64,000 nt of DNA, taken from the NCBI RefSeq assembly GCF_963675165.1, contig NC_087377.1, forward strand, positions 2,627,978-2,691,977. The letters run 5' to 3'. Every line of letters starts with the position of its first letter. Within the stretch, counting starts at the first letter, position 1. Positions 44,006 through 56,540 of this stretch are shown in pieces. Under the pieces are notes generated by a model. That model was given only the letters and a program-made list of their open reading frames with translations. It searched no databases and had not been told where the DNA came from. The stretch comes from Halichondria panicea (taxonomy: Eukaryota > Porifera > Demospongiae > Suberitida > Halichondriidae). The position numbers were made by a program, and so were the translations under genes.

Positions 44006-47000
44006 CCAATCGTCTTATGCACGTGCAGACTCTGTGAGTATTAACAAATACAAAAATGCATACAAAATTAAATAACAATTATAGCAAGGCGTGCAGTAAT
44101 TAACTATAGGATGTAAACAAAATTAATTTGCATTTTTATTGTCTTGTCTAATAATTATGTTCGTTAAAGATTTCTCATTTTTGTAATTACAGGACGTAAT
44201 ACAATTAAGTCATTATAATTTCGTAATACAATTATTCCTGTGTACATGTGTCGTATAATCGTGGCATGGGGCAGCTCTTAGGGTCCACATGCTAGTATGG
44301 TGATCTGCACGCACCAAAAATGGACTATTGTTTACAATAATCTATTAGCTGCAATTAGGTTGCTAGGTGTCGGCCTCCATGTTGATAGTGTACGTAAGCA
44401 CTGCTTGTACTACAAGACACAGCTGATGTGCCTTTGTGCTAATAACTGATAACTAGTGCAAAACAAAAACATTGAAATTGATCGAGACAACGTGTCCACC
44501 ATTTCGTTACTGCTTCCTATTCAATTCGGCATTTTCCACTTGCCCAACTAATGCTTTGTTCTCAAGTTAGACCTAGTTTGCTTATTAATTGGAATGCCAT
44601 TGCAGAATGTTATACCAAGCACACCTGTCTATGGCTGTGTTACTGGAATCAAGACCACTCAGTACTGTCCCTACAATGCTATCACTATTGACCCCCCTAA
44701 AGAGACCACCTCTCTATTGAGACCACTCAGTACTGTCCCTACAATGCTTGCACTATTGACCTCCCTAAAGACACCACCTCTCTATTGAGACCACTCAGTA
44801 CTGTCCCTACAATGCTATCACTATTGACCTCCCTAAAGACACCACCTCTCTATTGACACCAAAGGTGGTTGACTGTTTCGTAGTCACTACATGTACACAC
44901 AAGTATTAGCAGCATCATAGACAATTTGTTAAATGGAATGTCTAATATCAACAAAAACTCCCACCATAGACAAAACACTAAAATCAGAGGAGCAAATACA
45001 TGCGCTACAGATGTCCCTAAGAGGTGGTACAAGCCAACCAACTTTGAACATTTGGACATCAATCATTGCTTAAAGATACTGTAACACTGAAAACTGTCTT
45101 ACAGTAGTCAGCCTAGATAAACATCCTACTTGAAAAGCATTGTACATTATTATAATTATTGTAACTGTTATAGCTCATCAGTGGGGCCCCTCAAAGTCTC
45201 TAGAAATGTATTTTAAGCACTGAAACACCTCCATACTAAACATCGCTACATTGTTTGAACACATGAAACCTTGTAGGTTAAAGCTATCAAGTTTCAGAAT
45301 TAACCTGCTTAAATTGCTTATTAAATGAAACCTTTGTAGTGAATTTCATTCCAGATATGCTTTAATTAATCGGTTAAAAATAATAATCAGGCTTCAGAGA
45401 AGCTAAAAATCACTTACTGTTTTCCAAAAATTAACACAAGTCTAATTATTAGAGTATCGATCATGTTAGTGTGAGATAAATAGCACTTTGTGTGTTTTGT
45501 ATAACACATGTTGTAATTAACACATAATTATAGGCTCTAATATTATAGGCTCTAATAATTATTATAGGCTCTAATATTATAGGCTATAATATTATAGGCT
45601 CTGTATACTAGCTACTGATGGACGAAATAGGGACACATACTTTCACTTCACTTGAAATGCAAATATTACGATTGTAGAGATGTAGAGACCACACTATAGG
45701 CTCTGTACACTAGCTACAGTGTGCACAGTGGGACCACACTATAGGCTCTGTACACTAGCTACAGTGTGCACAGTGGGACCACACTATAGGCTCTGTACAC
45801 TAGCTACAGTGTGCACAGTGGGACCACACTATAGTCTCTGTACACTAGCTACAGTGCGCACAGTGGGACCACACTATATAGGCTCTGTACACTAGCTACA
45901 GTGTACACAGTGGGAGCACACTATAGGCTCTGTCTGTAGGTCAATATAGTACACAGTGGGACCACACTATAGGCTCTGTACACTAGCTACAGTGTACACA
46001 GTGGACCATACTATAGGCTCTGTCTGTAGGTCAATATAGTACACAGTGGACCACACTATAGGCTCTGTCTGTAGGTCAATATAGTACACAAAGTGGTTCG
46101 ACCATTCTAATGTGTCTACATAATAATTATAATTGAATATCATAACTACTAAAACAATATTTTAAATGAGGTGTAAAAAGGGTTTCAAGTCCACCATTGT
46201 TGGCCCCTTCAAAAAAGCTGTTGAAAAGGTAGCGAGTCAAATGTGGTCAAAATATTGACACTGGAATATACAGCAGAAACAAACAAGCGGACGAACACAC
46301 AAGTGGTTGAGCAAGTTATGCGAACTATGACATGCCTCGTTGATCGTACGCAGTAGGAAATACAGTCAATTAAGTAAGTACTATAATAAAAAGTTTTTGT
46401 CAAACAACTAACGTATTGTATTGCAAAGTTCATCTACCGTTTTAAAATGAGGTAGAGCTGCATGCATCCTCATGGTGACTATGGTGATAATCAAATCTAA
46501 GAAATTATAGTACTCAAAAGGTGTATACACATTGGCAGCTGCTTCGTGGGTTATTATACAGTGAGGCCTGTCTATTGTGGTCAGCCAATAAGACAATAAT
46601 ATAAATACAGCCAGCTAAAGTCTCCATAGCATGTGTTTGGACCTGTGTTAGCAGGCCACCCTCTATAATACAGCCAGGTTAATGGACCCCAAAGTCTCTA
46701 TAGCATGTGTTTGGACCTGTGTTAGCAGGCCACCCTCTATAATACAGCCAGGTTAATGGGCCCCCAAAGTCTCCATAGCATGTGTTTGTACCTGTGTTAG
46801 CATGCAGCTAAATTAATGGGGCCCAAACTCTGTTCATAGCATGTGTTTGGACCTGTGTCAGCAGGCCACCTCTTTTATATGCTGGTCTACTCCTAGGCCA
46901 GGGGCTGACTGCAATAGACAGGCTTCACTGTACTACTGCACCATACATTGTTCTCTGGAGAGTATTCAACTAACACAATGAGCAATGGAGAATGCACAGA

Positions 47001-47712
47001 GACTGGGAAGTTAGAGATATTTAAATAATAACTTCCAGCAAAAAAAAAACGTATCTAAATATACAGAGCTGCTAGCTAGCTAGCTAGTACAAGCTATAAA
47101 TGTATAAGTTACAAGTGAGTGTGCATACACTAGGTAGTAATTAAGACAGCTTACCTTATAATAGTGTTAGAGATAGGTCCAGTCCAGTAGAGCCTTTGTG
47201 TAACTGCAGCTTGTATTTCTCTACTGTTTTCCATGCGAAGCGTGTATGTGAATGTCAACTTACCCACAGCGAAGCTATCTATAATGTTATTCATAGCAAG
47301 ATAATTTTATTCATTGAATTTGTCAATGATATTCATGACTGGAGCAAACCAGTGGGTAGGGTCAATGTCTGCATGCCCACACACATATCTTACATAGCTG
47401 CCATATGGGCCATAGCTAGTACAATGTAAACTCCCTGACACCACCCAACCTATTGAGACCACTTAGTAGCCATATTGCTATTATTGACCTCTTAGCCTCG
47501 ATCCCAGGCCGTTAGTTAGAAGGAGGTCTTTCTCTCTTCATTGCGGCCTAGGTTATTGACCTCTCTAAAAGAAACCACCCAGTAAAAAATCTCAATAATG
47601 CTCAAACTATTATAAATTGTAATAAATGGCATGTCTTGCATATGAGTATAATATAATTTTAAGTGTAATACAGCAATTGAGATAATAAAAGACCGCCTTT
47701 ATATGTACATAG
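44006..47712. other. Repeat-rich intergenic region
   Basis: No gene is recognised. It holds a three-copy tandem of about 68 bases (44640-44860, TATTGAGACCACTCAGTACT), AT-rich TAGGCTCTAATATTA runs (45534-45600), a second 45-base minisatellite (45690-46095) and reversed 76-base units (46610-46880). Confidence 0.6.
45600..46095. repeat. Second array of the 45-base minisatellite
   Basis: Units of CAGTGGGACCACACTATAGG plus CTCTGTACACTAGCTACAGT repeat about nine times. Later units change to CTGTCTGTAGGTCAATATAG. The unit is shared with 29471-29790, 16 kb away. Confidence 0.9.
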
Positions 47713-49384
47713 TTATTCAGTTTCCATAGCAACATCGTCACTTTGTAACTCATCTTGGAGCTGATGCACACATTGTACGAGTAGATGGAATTGCTTCTTT
47801 CGTAGATCAAGTACGTTTGATAGCTGCTCCTTCTTGACGACCAAGTCAGACAGGGATTGCTCAAGATCAGAGATTTTGTCTTTAGAGATTTGCCGTGGAG
47901 GATATTTTTGAATCACCTGCCAGTGTGTGTGTGGGTGTGTGGGAGTATATGTGTGTGAGGGTGTGTGTGTGGGTGTTGGAGGGTGTGAGGTGTGTGACCC
48001 ACCTTTGCCAGTGCGTTGTACTCTTGTCTATGATTGCGAATGATCTGAGCTTGCTGTAACTCCACCTTGTAGTCCGAGATTTGCTGTTGAGCTGCTTCAA
48101 TATTACTCTCTATTTCACTATATACGCGTTCGTAGCGATCCATTTCTTTCCGGTTCATTTCCATCATATAATCCGTTTTAGAAATCGTAAACTCACACAG
48201 GCCTGAAAATTGCACTCAATGAAATTTGTCTGATATTCAAGAAGAAGTTACAAGACAATAGTACAGTGAAGCCTGTCTCTACGCTACAGCAATGGGCCCC
48301 AAGCATGTGTTTGGACCTGTGTTAGCAGGCCACCCTCTATAATACAGCCAGGTTAATGGGTCCCAAAGTCTCTCCATAGCATGTGTTTGGACCTGCATGT
48401 ATTAACAGGCCACCTCTTTATTACAGCCACTGGTTAGTCTGCCCAAGGGCCACCACTATAGACAAGTTAAACTGTAATACCGTATAAGCTCTATTTAAGG
48501 CGGTATATTAGAATAATTACACTGGTAAAGGTGGCTGTATTCAGAGGGTGGAAAATTAGTTTTGAGGCTGGGTGGCATATCTTTAGAAGGCCGCCTTCTA
48601 ATTAGAAGTAAAAAAAAAGCTTTTCCAACCTCCTAATACGGCCCCTTTACCAGCGATAATAATGTGGCGCCTTAAATAGAGCTTACACAGTAATAATTAA
48701 ATAGCATAGTTATAAGCTGTCAAAATGTCATAGTACTATAGATTTCGACATAATAATTATAATTATGCTCACGTGTATACCTAGTGTGAAAAGCATCTTC
48801 TGATAGGTCGCTTCTTGGTCATCGTCACTGAGGGAACCAGTGGTCCATCTACCGAAGGGGTCAAAGGTCAACATTATAGGGGAGCAATATCGTATCAATG
48901 GCAGACAAGTGAAAGTTAATATTTATATAGGAAGCCCACGGTATTGTAGGCCTACGTATGAGGGGGTGTGATATAATTATATTATGTGCATGCTGGCATT
49001 AATATTACCGTACTTCTTCTAAATAAGGCATCACTTTTTAATAATTACCTTTTCGAGACTAGTGTATGCAAAACAAGAGAATTTATATGGTGCCTCATGG
49101 AGAAATCTCCAGGTGGCGCCTTATTAGAAGGAGGCCACTTTTAAAGAAGTACGGTATATGAACAATGCTAGCTCTCCAAGGTTACGTATTAGTCTCAAAT
49201 TATGCTAGTGTAATACAGATAGTAAACACAGCAGATTCTAGCTACTGCCCAGTACAGACAGTTTATTAAACCAAAATGAATACCTGACAAATGTCTTGAC
49301 TAAGGACATGATTCTCTTGTCATCAGAGCCACCCTCTCCCTCTAATGTTAGCCGCTTGTGCATCACCATCTCTTCCTCACTCAT
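47713..49384 (-). CDS. THOC7: THO complex subunit 7
   Basis: Four exons (49384-49284, 48848-48781, 48202-48003, 47916-47713) join in phase to 190 residues, close to the 204 of human THOC7. The start MSEEEMVMHKRLTLEGEG and DDKRIMSLVKTFVRW match the family N-terminus. The middle (LCEFTISKTDYMMEMNRKEM, RYERVYSEIE, RNHRQEYNALAK) and the end (LDLRKKQFHLLV, ending AMETE) follow the human protein closely. THOC7 is a coiled-coil subunit of the THO/TREX complex, which couples nuclear transcription to mRNA packaging and export. The gene starts 318 bases from a plus-strand gene, so the two probably share a promoter region. Confidence 0.93.
48478..48690. repeat. MITE in intron 2 of THOC7
   Basis: TAAGCTCTATTTAAGGCG at the left is mirrored by CGCCTTAAATAGAGCTTA at the right. 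Inner blocks (TTACACTGGTAAAGG, CCCTTTACCAGCG) are also inverted. Confidence 0.8.
49012..49156. repeat. MITE in intron 1 of THOC7
   Basis: TACCGTACTTCTTCTAAATA at the left and AAAGAAGTACGGTATA at the right are inverted, with GGTGCC/GGCGCC inner blocks. It is about 145 bases long. Confidence 0.8.
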
Positions 49385-49702
49385 ACTGGAACTGAGCGTA
49401 GCATTAATCTACAGAAGTCCTTTTGTTCCAACTAGTTTTGTATCTAAGTCCACGTGTGTGAAATGGATATGATCGTGTATATTTAAAAGTAATAAACACA
49501 GAGTGGTATTAACGGATCTGAACTATTTTAGCGAGAGAGTTTAATTGGAGACAAATCGGCCTGTGGTTGGTGCAGTCCCCACCCCTGTTTCTTTAGAGTG
49601 TGGTAAAGATCGTTAAATTAATAACAGCCTTGTCTGCACTTTTAACTAATAAACAAAAGGATCTCTAGCTCTTGTTTCTTCCAACAAACCCAACATTCCG
49701 CC
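49385..49702. promoter_or_regulatory. Short head-to-head intergenic region, probable bidirectional promoter
   Basis: Only 318 bases separate the start codons of THOC7 (minus) and the small membrane protein gene (plus). The region carries no repeat, unlike the sequence around it, which fits a retained shared promoter. No TATA box is obvious. Confidence 0.5.
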
Positions 49703-50687
49703 ATGAGCTCGAGCAACGAGAAGGCCCCATTGGTTGGTGCCCCTGAGCAGTCACCAATTTACCGGGAGAAAACACAGACTAAGACCTTTGTAAGCCATAA
49801 ATAAGTTTGAAGATTTTGGCATGCCTATTACAATTATCAATCTTTACAGCCTGGTATATAAAAGAGGAGTATTTCCAAAAATTGCGTGAAAATCACATTC
49901 CCCTTGTAAAGTAGCACTTGCAATTTGCTTCTTTTCCACAGAAATACATTCTATTTGGGTTTGTTGGCGTCGTCATTCTGAATCTGCTGGTAAGTATCTC
50001 GAGACATAATTATCAACCAATTAATTAACTGATGTAATTGTATAATTGAAACATTATGCGTTGATTGTACATTTATGATACAGTGGAACCTCTGTTAACA
50101 ACCACCTCCGAATAAAGGCCAGTTGCTATATAACGGCCAGGCACCCAGGTCCCAAATGAACAGTTTGTGTACAAAACAACCTCTCAACAAAGGCCACCTC
50201 TGTATAAAGGCCAAAACATTGTTCCCCAAAGGTGTCCGTTATAGAGGGATTCCACTGTTCTAGCTCTAACACCACTCACCTTTTACACTTAACGTTTCAG
50301 CCTGAACCATTTCCATAATAGACGATGAAACAGAAAATTGGTCAATCGTCCTCAGCCCAACTTGCTGTTTCTCAAAATCCTTTGAGTCCGTTTTCCTGTT
50401 TTCACAATCTCAATTCCATGCCTCTTTGATAGTCTAACATGTGGTGAACTATAATGGACCTAATAAGAGTTGGGCATTTTTGTCTATAGAGGTGGTTAGT
50501 ACCGACCACCACCACCGACCAGTGTGGGAATATCCCTGTGTATTATACAGTACACACGATTGTTACCCCCACCACACACACATCACACACACCACACACA
50601 CACATCACACACATGTCATACACACCTCTTAGTGATCATAGTCTCAGTACGATTGTTACCCCCACCACACACACACACACACACACA

Positions 50688-50737
<50 letters not shown>

Positions 50738-50743
50738 CACCAC

Positions 50744-50793
<50 letters not shown>

Positions 50794-50807
50794 CACACAC
50801 ACACCAC

Positions 50808-50851
<44 letters not shown>

Positions 50852-50969
50852 CACACACACAGATCTCAGTGATCATAGTCTCGGTGATGGCTGCTCTCCA
50901 CAATGGATTATTTGCTCTCCTGTTGGTCAGTCTCTTGTCCTTTGCACAAGTCGAGTTCTTTTTGGTACG

Positions 50970-51000
<31 letters not shown>

Positions 51001-51690
51001 CGTATACAATACAAAAGCCTTTTTTCATAGTATAAGCCGGACATTTATTAAAGTACCTCTAGACAGCGTATGCATGTCATATGTTTCTACTGCAATTTCT
51101 CTCTGATAATATATAACTAGCAACACAAATACTTTATACGGTTATAGCAGCACTTTGAACGTGGTTATATCACTCCATACATAAGTACGTAAATTTTGTG
51201 TATATACCGTATAGCGGGTAATTTTCGTGGGGTAAAATAATTATTCATTATTTTCGTGGTCAAGCTGACCTCCACAAAATTTTAACGTAGGCGTGGCTTA
51301 TCAGAACGTAGGAATGCAGTGCAGACCACGAGACTAAACGAAATTTTTACTCACCAATACCACCGGTTTTCGAGTTGAACAAATTTTTTACCCCACGAAA
51401 ATTACCCGCTATATGGTAGCATTTGCTCTCGTGAAATAGACCATCTCCTCTTATTGGTAGTCATTTGAAAGCTCTCAATGAGACGAATCCAATGGTACCC
51501 ATATGATCACACCCTCACACAACACACACACGCACACACACACACACCACCTTTTCAGCTGTTCTTCATTCGTCGTGACTACTTGCCCAAGAAGCACTAC
51601 TGGGTTGTCTTTGTGGTCGGAGTGTTTGTCATTATCGAAGCTATCTCAACGGACATTATAGTACTATCCCTTGAACCCTCTAACCCTTGA
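49703..51690 (+). CDS. Small three-helix membrane protein, TMEM243-like
   Basis: Four exons join in phase: 49703-49789, 49942-49989, 50863-50964 and 51559-51690. They give 122 residues, close to the 118 of TMEM243. A polar N-terminus (MSSSNEKAPLVGAPEQSPIY) precedes three or four hydrophobic segments: YILFGFVGVVILNLLISVII, ALLLVSLLSFAQVEFFLLFF and YWVVFVVGVFVIIEAI. The loop FIRRDYLPKKHYW matches the basic (WYRQGDLEPKF-like) loop of TMEM243 in position. No signal peptide is seen. The match to TMEM243 rests on length, topology and that loop only. Intron 2 holds nearly 300 bases of (CA)n right up to the acceptor of exon 3. Confidence 0.7.
50085..50262. repeat. Dispersed repeat with CAGTGGAACCTCTGTTAACA / TAGAGGGATTCCACTGT ends
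   Basis: The two ends are inverted (ACAGTGGAACCTCT against AGAGGGATTCCACTGT) around two direct CAACCTC-AAAGGCCA-type segments. The element lies in intron 2 of the TMEM243-like gene. Confidence 0.65.
50395..50535. repeat. Dispersed repeat, GGTGGTTAGTACCRACCACC / CCGACCAGTGTGGGCACATC family
   Basis: The same block of about 125 bases, with TCTTTGATAG, TAACATGTGG and GGTGGTTAGTACCAACCACC parts, occurs at 58385-58485. It occurs reversed at 62820-62930 and 63625-63720, with a fragment at 41763. Confidence 0.75.
50570..50862. repeat. Long compound (CA)n microsatellite before a splice acceptor
   Basis: CACACA tracts with TCACACACAT and CACCCTCACA interruptions extend to the CAG acceptor at 50860-50862. 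The 25-base segment TCTCAGTACGATTGTTACCC is duplicated nearby (about 50545 and 50641). Confidence 0.9.
51205..51418. repeat. MITE, GTATAGCGGGTAATTTTCGTGGGG family
   Basis: TACCGTATAGCGGGTAATTT and AAAATTACCCGCTATATGGTA form the inverted ends. The 214-base element is in intron 3 of the TMEM243-like gene. Confidence 0.9.
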
Positions 51691-52283
51691 ATCTTGAACC
51701 CTTGAACCGTAAACTAGACTATTTGGCACTGTTTTATTGTTTTGAAGCACTGTTTTATGTCGTACTGATTACCAACGGACATTATAGTGTTAAGTAAACT
51801 ACTTTTGTATAGATGTATAATTATTTTGGCACTGTGTTAATTAAAAGCACATCCTGAATCTTGTATTACCTACTGACGTATAATAATTGAATGAGATGCC
51901 AATTTGATTAACTAATGGAGCTATAAGTATGTACGTAACTTTGAGTTTTTGTTTGGGATCAAAGTTCAACTACATGTAGTACGATACGTGCAGCCGTGTG
52001 TAGGGCGTTGTGAGGTTATAGGGTAATCAGTATGCAATGGAGTCAAAATATTCAGCCTGATTATCATATTTCCAATTTACATATACGCACCTAATAACAA
52101 AAGCTCGAGTTACATAACATCATTGTTTCAATTCTGTTTAACCAGGTTTTGATAATCTAGCTACTATAGTTTGTTGTGTCTTGACGACATGAAATATTGG
52201 CAGTGGTCGGAATATGATGTGTATACTAACTTAAACGTTACGTAATCATTTCTTCCAAAAGGCTGACTTGAAAACTCTTTCCA

Positions 52284-52359
52284 CACAACAAACACACACA
52301 ACACACACACACAACACACACACACAACACACACACACACACACAACCCACACACACAC

Positions 52360-52445
<86 letters not shown>

Positions 52446-52499
52446 CACACACACACACACACACACAACACACACACAACACACACACAACACACACAC

Positions 52500-52568
<69 letters not shown>

Positions 52569-52578
52569 CACACACAAT
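52284..52578. repeat. Long interrupted (CA)n microsatellite
   Basis: CACACA runs are broken by single extra A bases (ACAACAC). All six frames are open through it, which explains the long artefactual reading frames. Confidence 0.95.
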
Positions 52579-55500
52579 ACTATATATAACATGCAATATT
52601 ATAATTAGTGGACTGCACTAGTTCAAATACAGTCTGTACGCTTTATTTAGATCACAAGCAATAATATACATGGTGTGCCATGTGTACAAAATGCGATAGA
52701 TAATGCCTTTATTAGCAGATCTATTGTATGGAGTTGTACAATGACCGGTAGTGGTTTGACAATGTGCTCACGATCAGGGCAATATAATTATAACATTCGA
52801 TGGTCTGCACTCGAACAATCCATACAATGCGTGCATGCCCCCAGGGTATTTGTAGCTCAACAATACTTTAACCAAATTAGCCATGTACTAGAAAAGGCAT
52901 GCAATGTGAACGCGGTAATTATAGAAATGACCATATTAAGTTAAGAGGGGATATATCTTTGCAATGTCTTACCTTAGTGTTGCTTACGAATGATTTTAGT
53001 TCCATTTTGTCACTAAAAGCACCTCTCTCTAGACTTACGTAATTTGCAGACAACCACTAATTAAAACGCGACACACAGCTGGAGTAGAAAATGCTTTTCA
53101 GAAGTGTTTTTCAAAGGTGAATTTTGACTAAGGATTTTTGTTTTCAATAGTTTTGGGCGTGTAAAATTATGGTTGATTTTTTGTCTCAACAAAAGAACCA
53201 GTTGCCAATCAACTGAACCCTAAAAACCACAATAGAGAGACAATTAAACTATTTGTAGAGAGGTGTGGTCCTGGATGCAAAATAGCACATAAGACCTATA
53301 TAGTATAGTGAAGTGGTTCACTATGTAAAGGTCAACACTATTATATAATAATTATCTCGAGCAGTTCTTTTTTACGATTTGCCCCAAAATTCGAAGTGAG
53401 CTGCAAAGGGCAGTCAGTCACACATTGACATTTCAGCATCTATGAAGGTGCTAAACAAAATCATATGTTATGGTACAAATAAGGCTTGCATTGATGCTAC
53501 AATACCTTGAATACCCACAATAGCTGGTGGTGCATGCAGCTATAGAGACTATAAAGCCTTTTGATGTGTGCATGCTCTATCAAAATAGCTGGTGTAGTTG
53601 TCAGCTTGTGTGGTGTGTTCTGCTGTGAATAGATCCTTTCATTGAGTGAATCGCTATCTCTGTACTTGATTGTGAATACAAAGAGGGTATAATTGCACAT
53701 TCTAAATAGGCCCTAAAAAATTAATTTTTTCATGAAGTCTCTTCTTTATGCAGCTAAGGTATTAAATAATTTATTTTTTGGTGAATGAAAATATGTGTTG
53801 GTCATGCAACTATCCCTTGCACTACTGTACATACAGAGGCTAGAGATTGCACGAGATATTCTCGCCAGAAACTGAGAAGCAGTGGTTAGCGTGGTGGCCC
53901 CATGTACCAAGTCTACTACAGTAAGGTGAAGGGTTGGTGATTACACAAGTATGGTTATCCTAACCCCTTAGCAACAACCAAGAAATCATAAAAAGGATAG
54001 TGTGTAATCAGCTTCATCTATTACACAGATGTTGGAAGCTATGTCCTCTTCAAGTGTAAGCCCTTTATTGTGGTAAAGTTCAATGAAAAATTATGTCGAT
54101 TACATAAGCTTTTATTTGCGCATGCTTGCACAGTTTCGAGGCATGCACAGTTCAGGTCCATATAAAAGAGGAGCTCTACAGCTAGGAAGAGCAACACTTA
54201 GAGCTGGTCCAGTGAACGCCTTGGCTTCCTCCTGCAACAACTGGTGGAGATGATGGTCAACCACAGAAGAACACAAGCCCTAGCAAGTGCCTCAGGGAAA
54301 TCCAATAGCAACCTGACCCCCACTGACAGGCCTGCATTGAAATAGGAACAAGACTGAAGTGAGTAGAATTGTTATGGCAAAGAAAAGGCTGCTTGGAGGA
54401 GAAGCTTGGATTGGCTAGCTGAACTAATGAAAGAGGTGAAATAGAACATGGTTAATGTCGAGCAAGCAAGCATGCTTCGATATACTAGTCTGTGGATATT
54501 TGTAGAATGCCATTGGAATTGTTGATAGTTCATGACCGTGACCATTCTGCAAGGATGATATGCTTTAGCCTCGTGTATAATTATATGCGTGCACTATATA
54601 ATGCAGTAATTAAGTTGTGAGCTTTCATTTTAATAGAGGTGATTACATGCAATAATGAATCCTTTACGTCCTTGCTGTCCGTTCTGTTGTAGGAGTTTGT
54701 ACAGTAAAAAGGACGCAGCTAGTCCTGTAATGTATTATAGTACAATTAATACTTCCTCTACTTCGATCTACTTTCACAATCTGCCAAATCATCACACTGG
54801 CCGTTAATTACAAGAACAATACACATTTAATTTAAGGCCTATATATAGACCTACTTGTCAGATTTAATTACTTCTATGTATATAATTATACTTCTAATGT
54901 TAATACATCAACTGTTGTGCAGTAGCATTGTCAGTGCCAACTCATGATCACACATCAATGATAGCCATAAGAGTGAGTGTACCGGCTGTTTATATTGAAC
55001 TTCTTACTTTTGTGGTTGAATGTCCGCCCTCGCATCTTTTAGGGATATAAATGTGTCTGTCTATGAATTTCACACTATGTGCCAAACTGGTGCAATTGTT
55101 GCTAGCGGCGTGGCCTTATTATCACCATCACTATGACTTAGTGTGGTCGAGTGGGTGAGCAGTCAGTCAGATATTTTGACCTTACTATATAGCCTCAGGA
55201 CCTACACCTACAAGTATGATGTAACACACTGCCTTCAGTTTCAAAACTATATCTTAAGCTACCTTGTTGTGTCGATCAACTTAGAGTACCGGCGTATAAT
55301 TACATGCATGTACATGTATGTAGTGCTACATTCAATTGCTTCTCCGACAAGAAGTTTTTACTTGGCACCTGTACCTATATATACGCAGCAGTTATTATAG
55401 CATTTCTTTGTGCGTGCATTTGTGTGTCCTTTTTAGTAGGTACGCAAAGTTCGTTCAATTAATCACGTTAAGGTACGTGACACTGTATAAGGAGAGCCTT

Positions 55501-56349
55501 ACATAATAGCATCATGCAGTCACAGTGCACGTAACGTACGTACGAGCATCTCAACTAAATATAGCAACTCTTATATGGAACATGACACAATCACATGCAT
55601 TACAATAGGCATTATTTAAATTGGAGGTGCATGACTTATTGCTGCACCTGATCACATGTCATTGTATGTGTGTGTGTGCATGTGTGTATATCCGGCCTGA
55701 TATAATAATGCCACTAGATGATACACGCACATCCTGGTTGCCAATCATGGTATTAAACTGGCCCTTGGTTACTATCATTATAAACAAAGTGTTCAGTGGC
55801 CAAAAATTAATTTATAGTTACAGATAATTATGGCAATGCTGTGGCAGTGAGATGACATCACACTATTACGACCAACACATTGGTTGTATTATAGAGGGTG
55901 GCCTGCTAACACAGGTCCAAACACATGCTATGGAGACTTTGTTAACCTGGCTGTATTATAGAGGGTGGCCTGCTAACACAGGTCCAAACACATGCTATGG
56001 AGACTTTGTTAACCTGGCTGTACTATAGAGGGTGGCCTGCTAACACAGGTCCAAACACATGCTACGGAGACTTTGTTAACCTGGCTGTACTTACGAAGCA
56101 ATTTAATGCATATACTGCATGCATGGTGCTTATTAGTACAGACATATAACTGTTTTCACTTTTATAGTTTCTTTGTATTCGCTGAAGATTCGTTCTGTCT
56201 CTGTCAATATTGACATTATCAGATATGGATTCTCATAATCTTTACTGTCAGTAGTTAACGCGTGCAAATATTTATGACTCCAAATCCCTAATCGAAAGCT
56301 TCATAATTATTTTTAATTAAATATGGACTGTTTTGTCGATCTTGGGTAG

Positions 56350-56540
56350 TCTGTCTCCCCATGATATTATATTAAAGTGCATCCCTCGTCAAAATACTCT
56401 TAGATGATCACATGCATCCTTCTCGATCTGCCCACACGACGACGTTGTCTCCCCATGATATTATATTAAAGTGCATCCCTCGTCAAAATACTCTTAAATG
56501 ATCACATGCATCCTTCTCGATCTGCCCACACGACGACATG
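56350..56540. repeat. 96-base tandem duplication
   Basis: GTCTCCCCATGATATTATAT ... CGATCTGCCCACACGACGAC occurs twice in a row with a single visible difference (TTAGATGATC against TTAAATGATC), so the duplication is recent. Confidence 0.9.

Noticed and set aside
50524-51035. Long His/Thr-rich frames in (CA)n tracts (also 52164-52621, 8041-8559)
   Set aside because: These are microsatellite translation. The true exon at 50863-50964 is in the frame reading ISVIIVSVMAALHNG.
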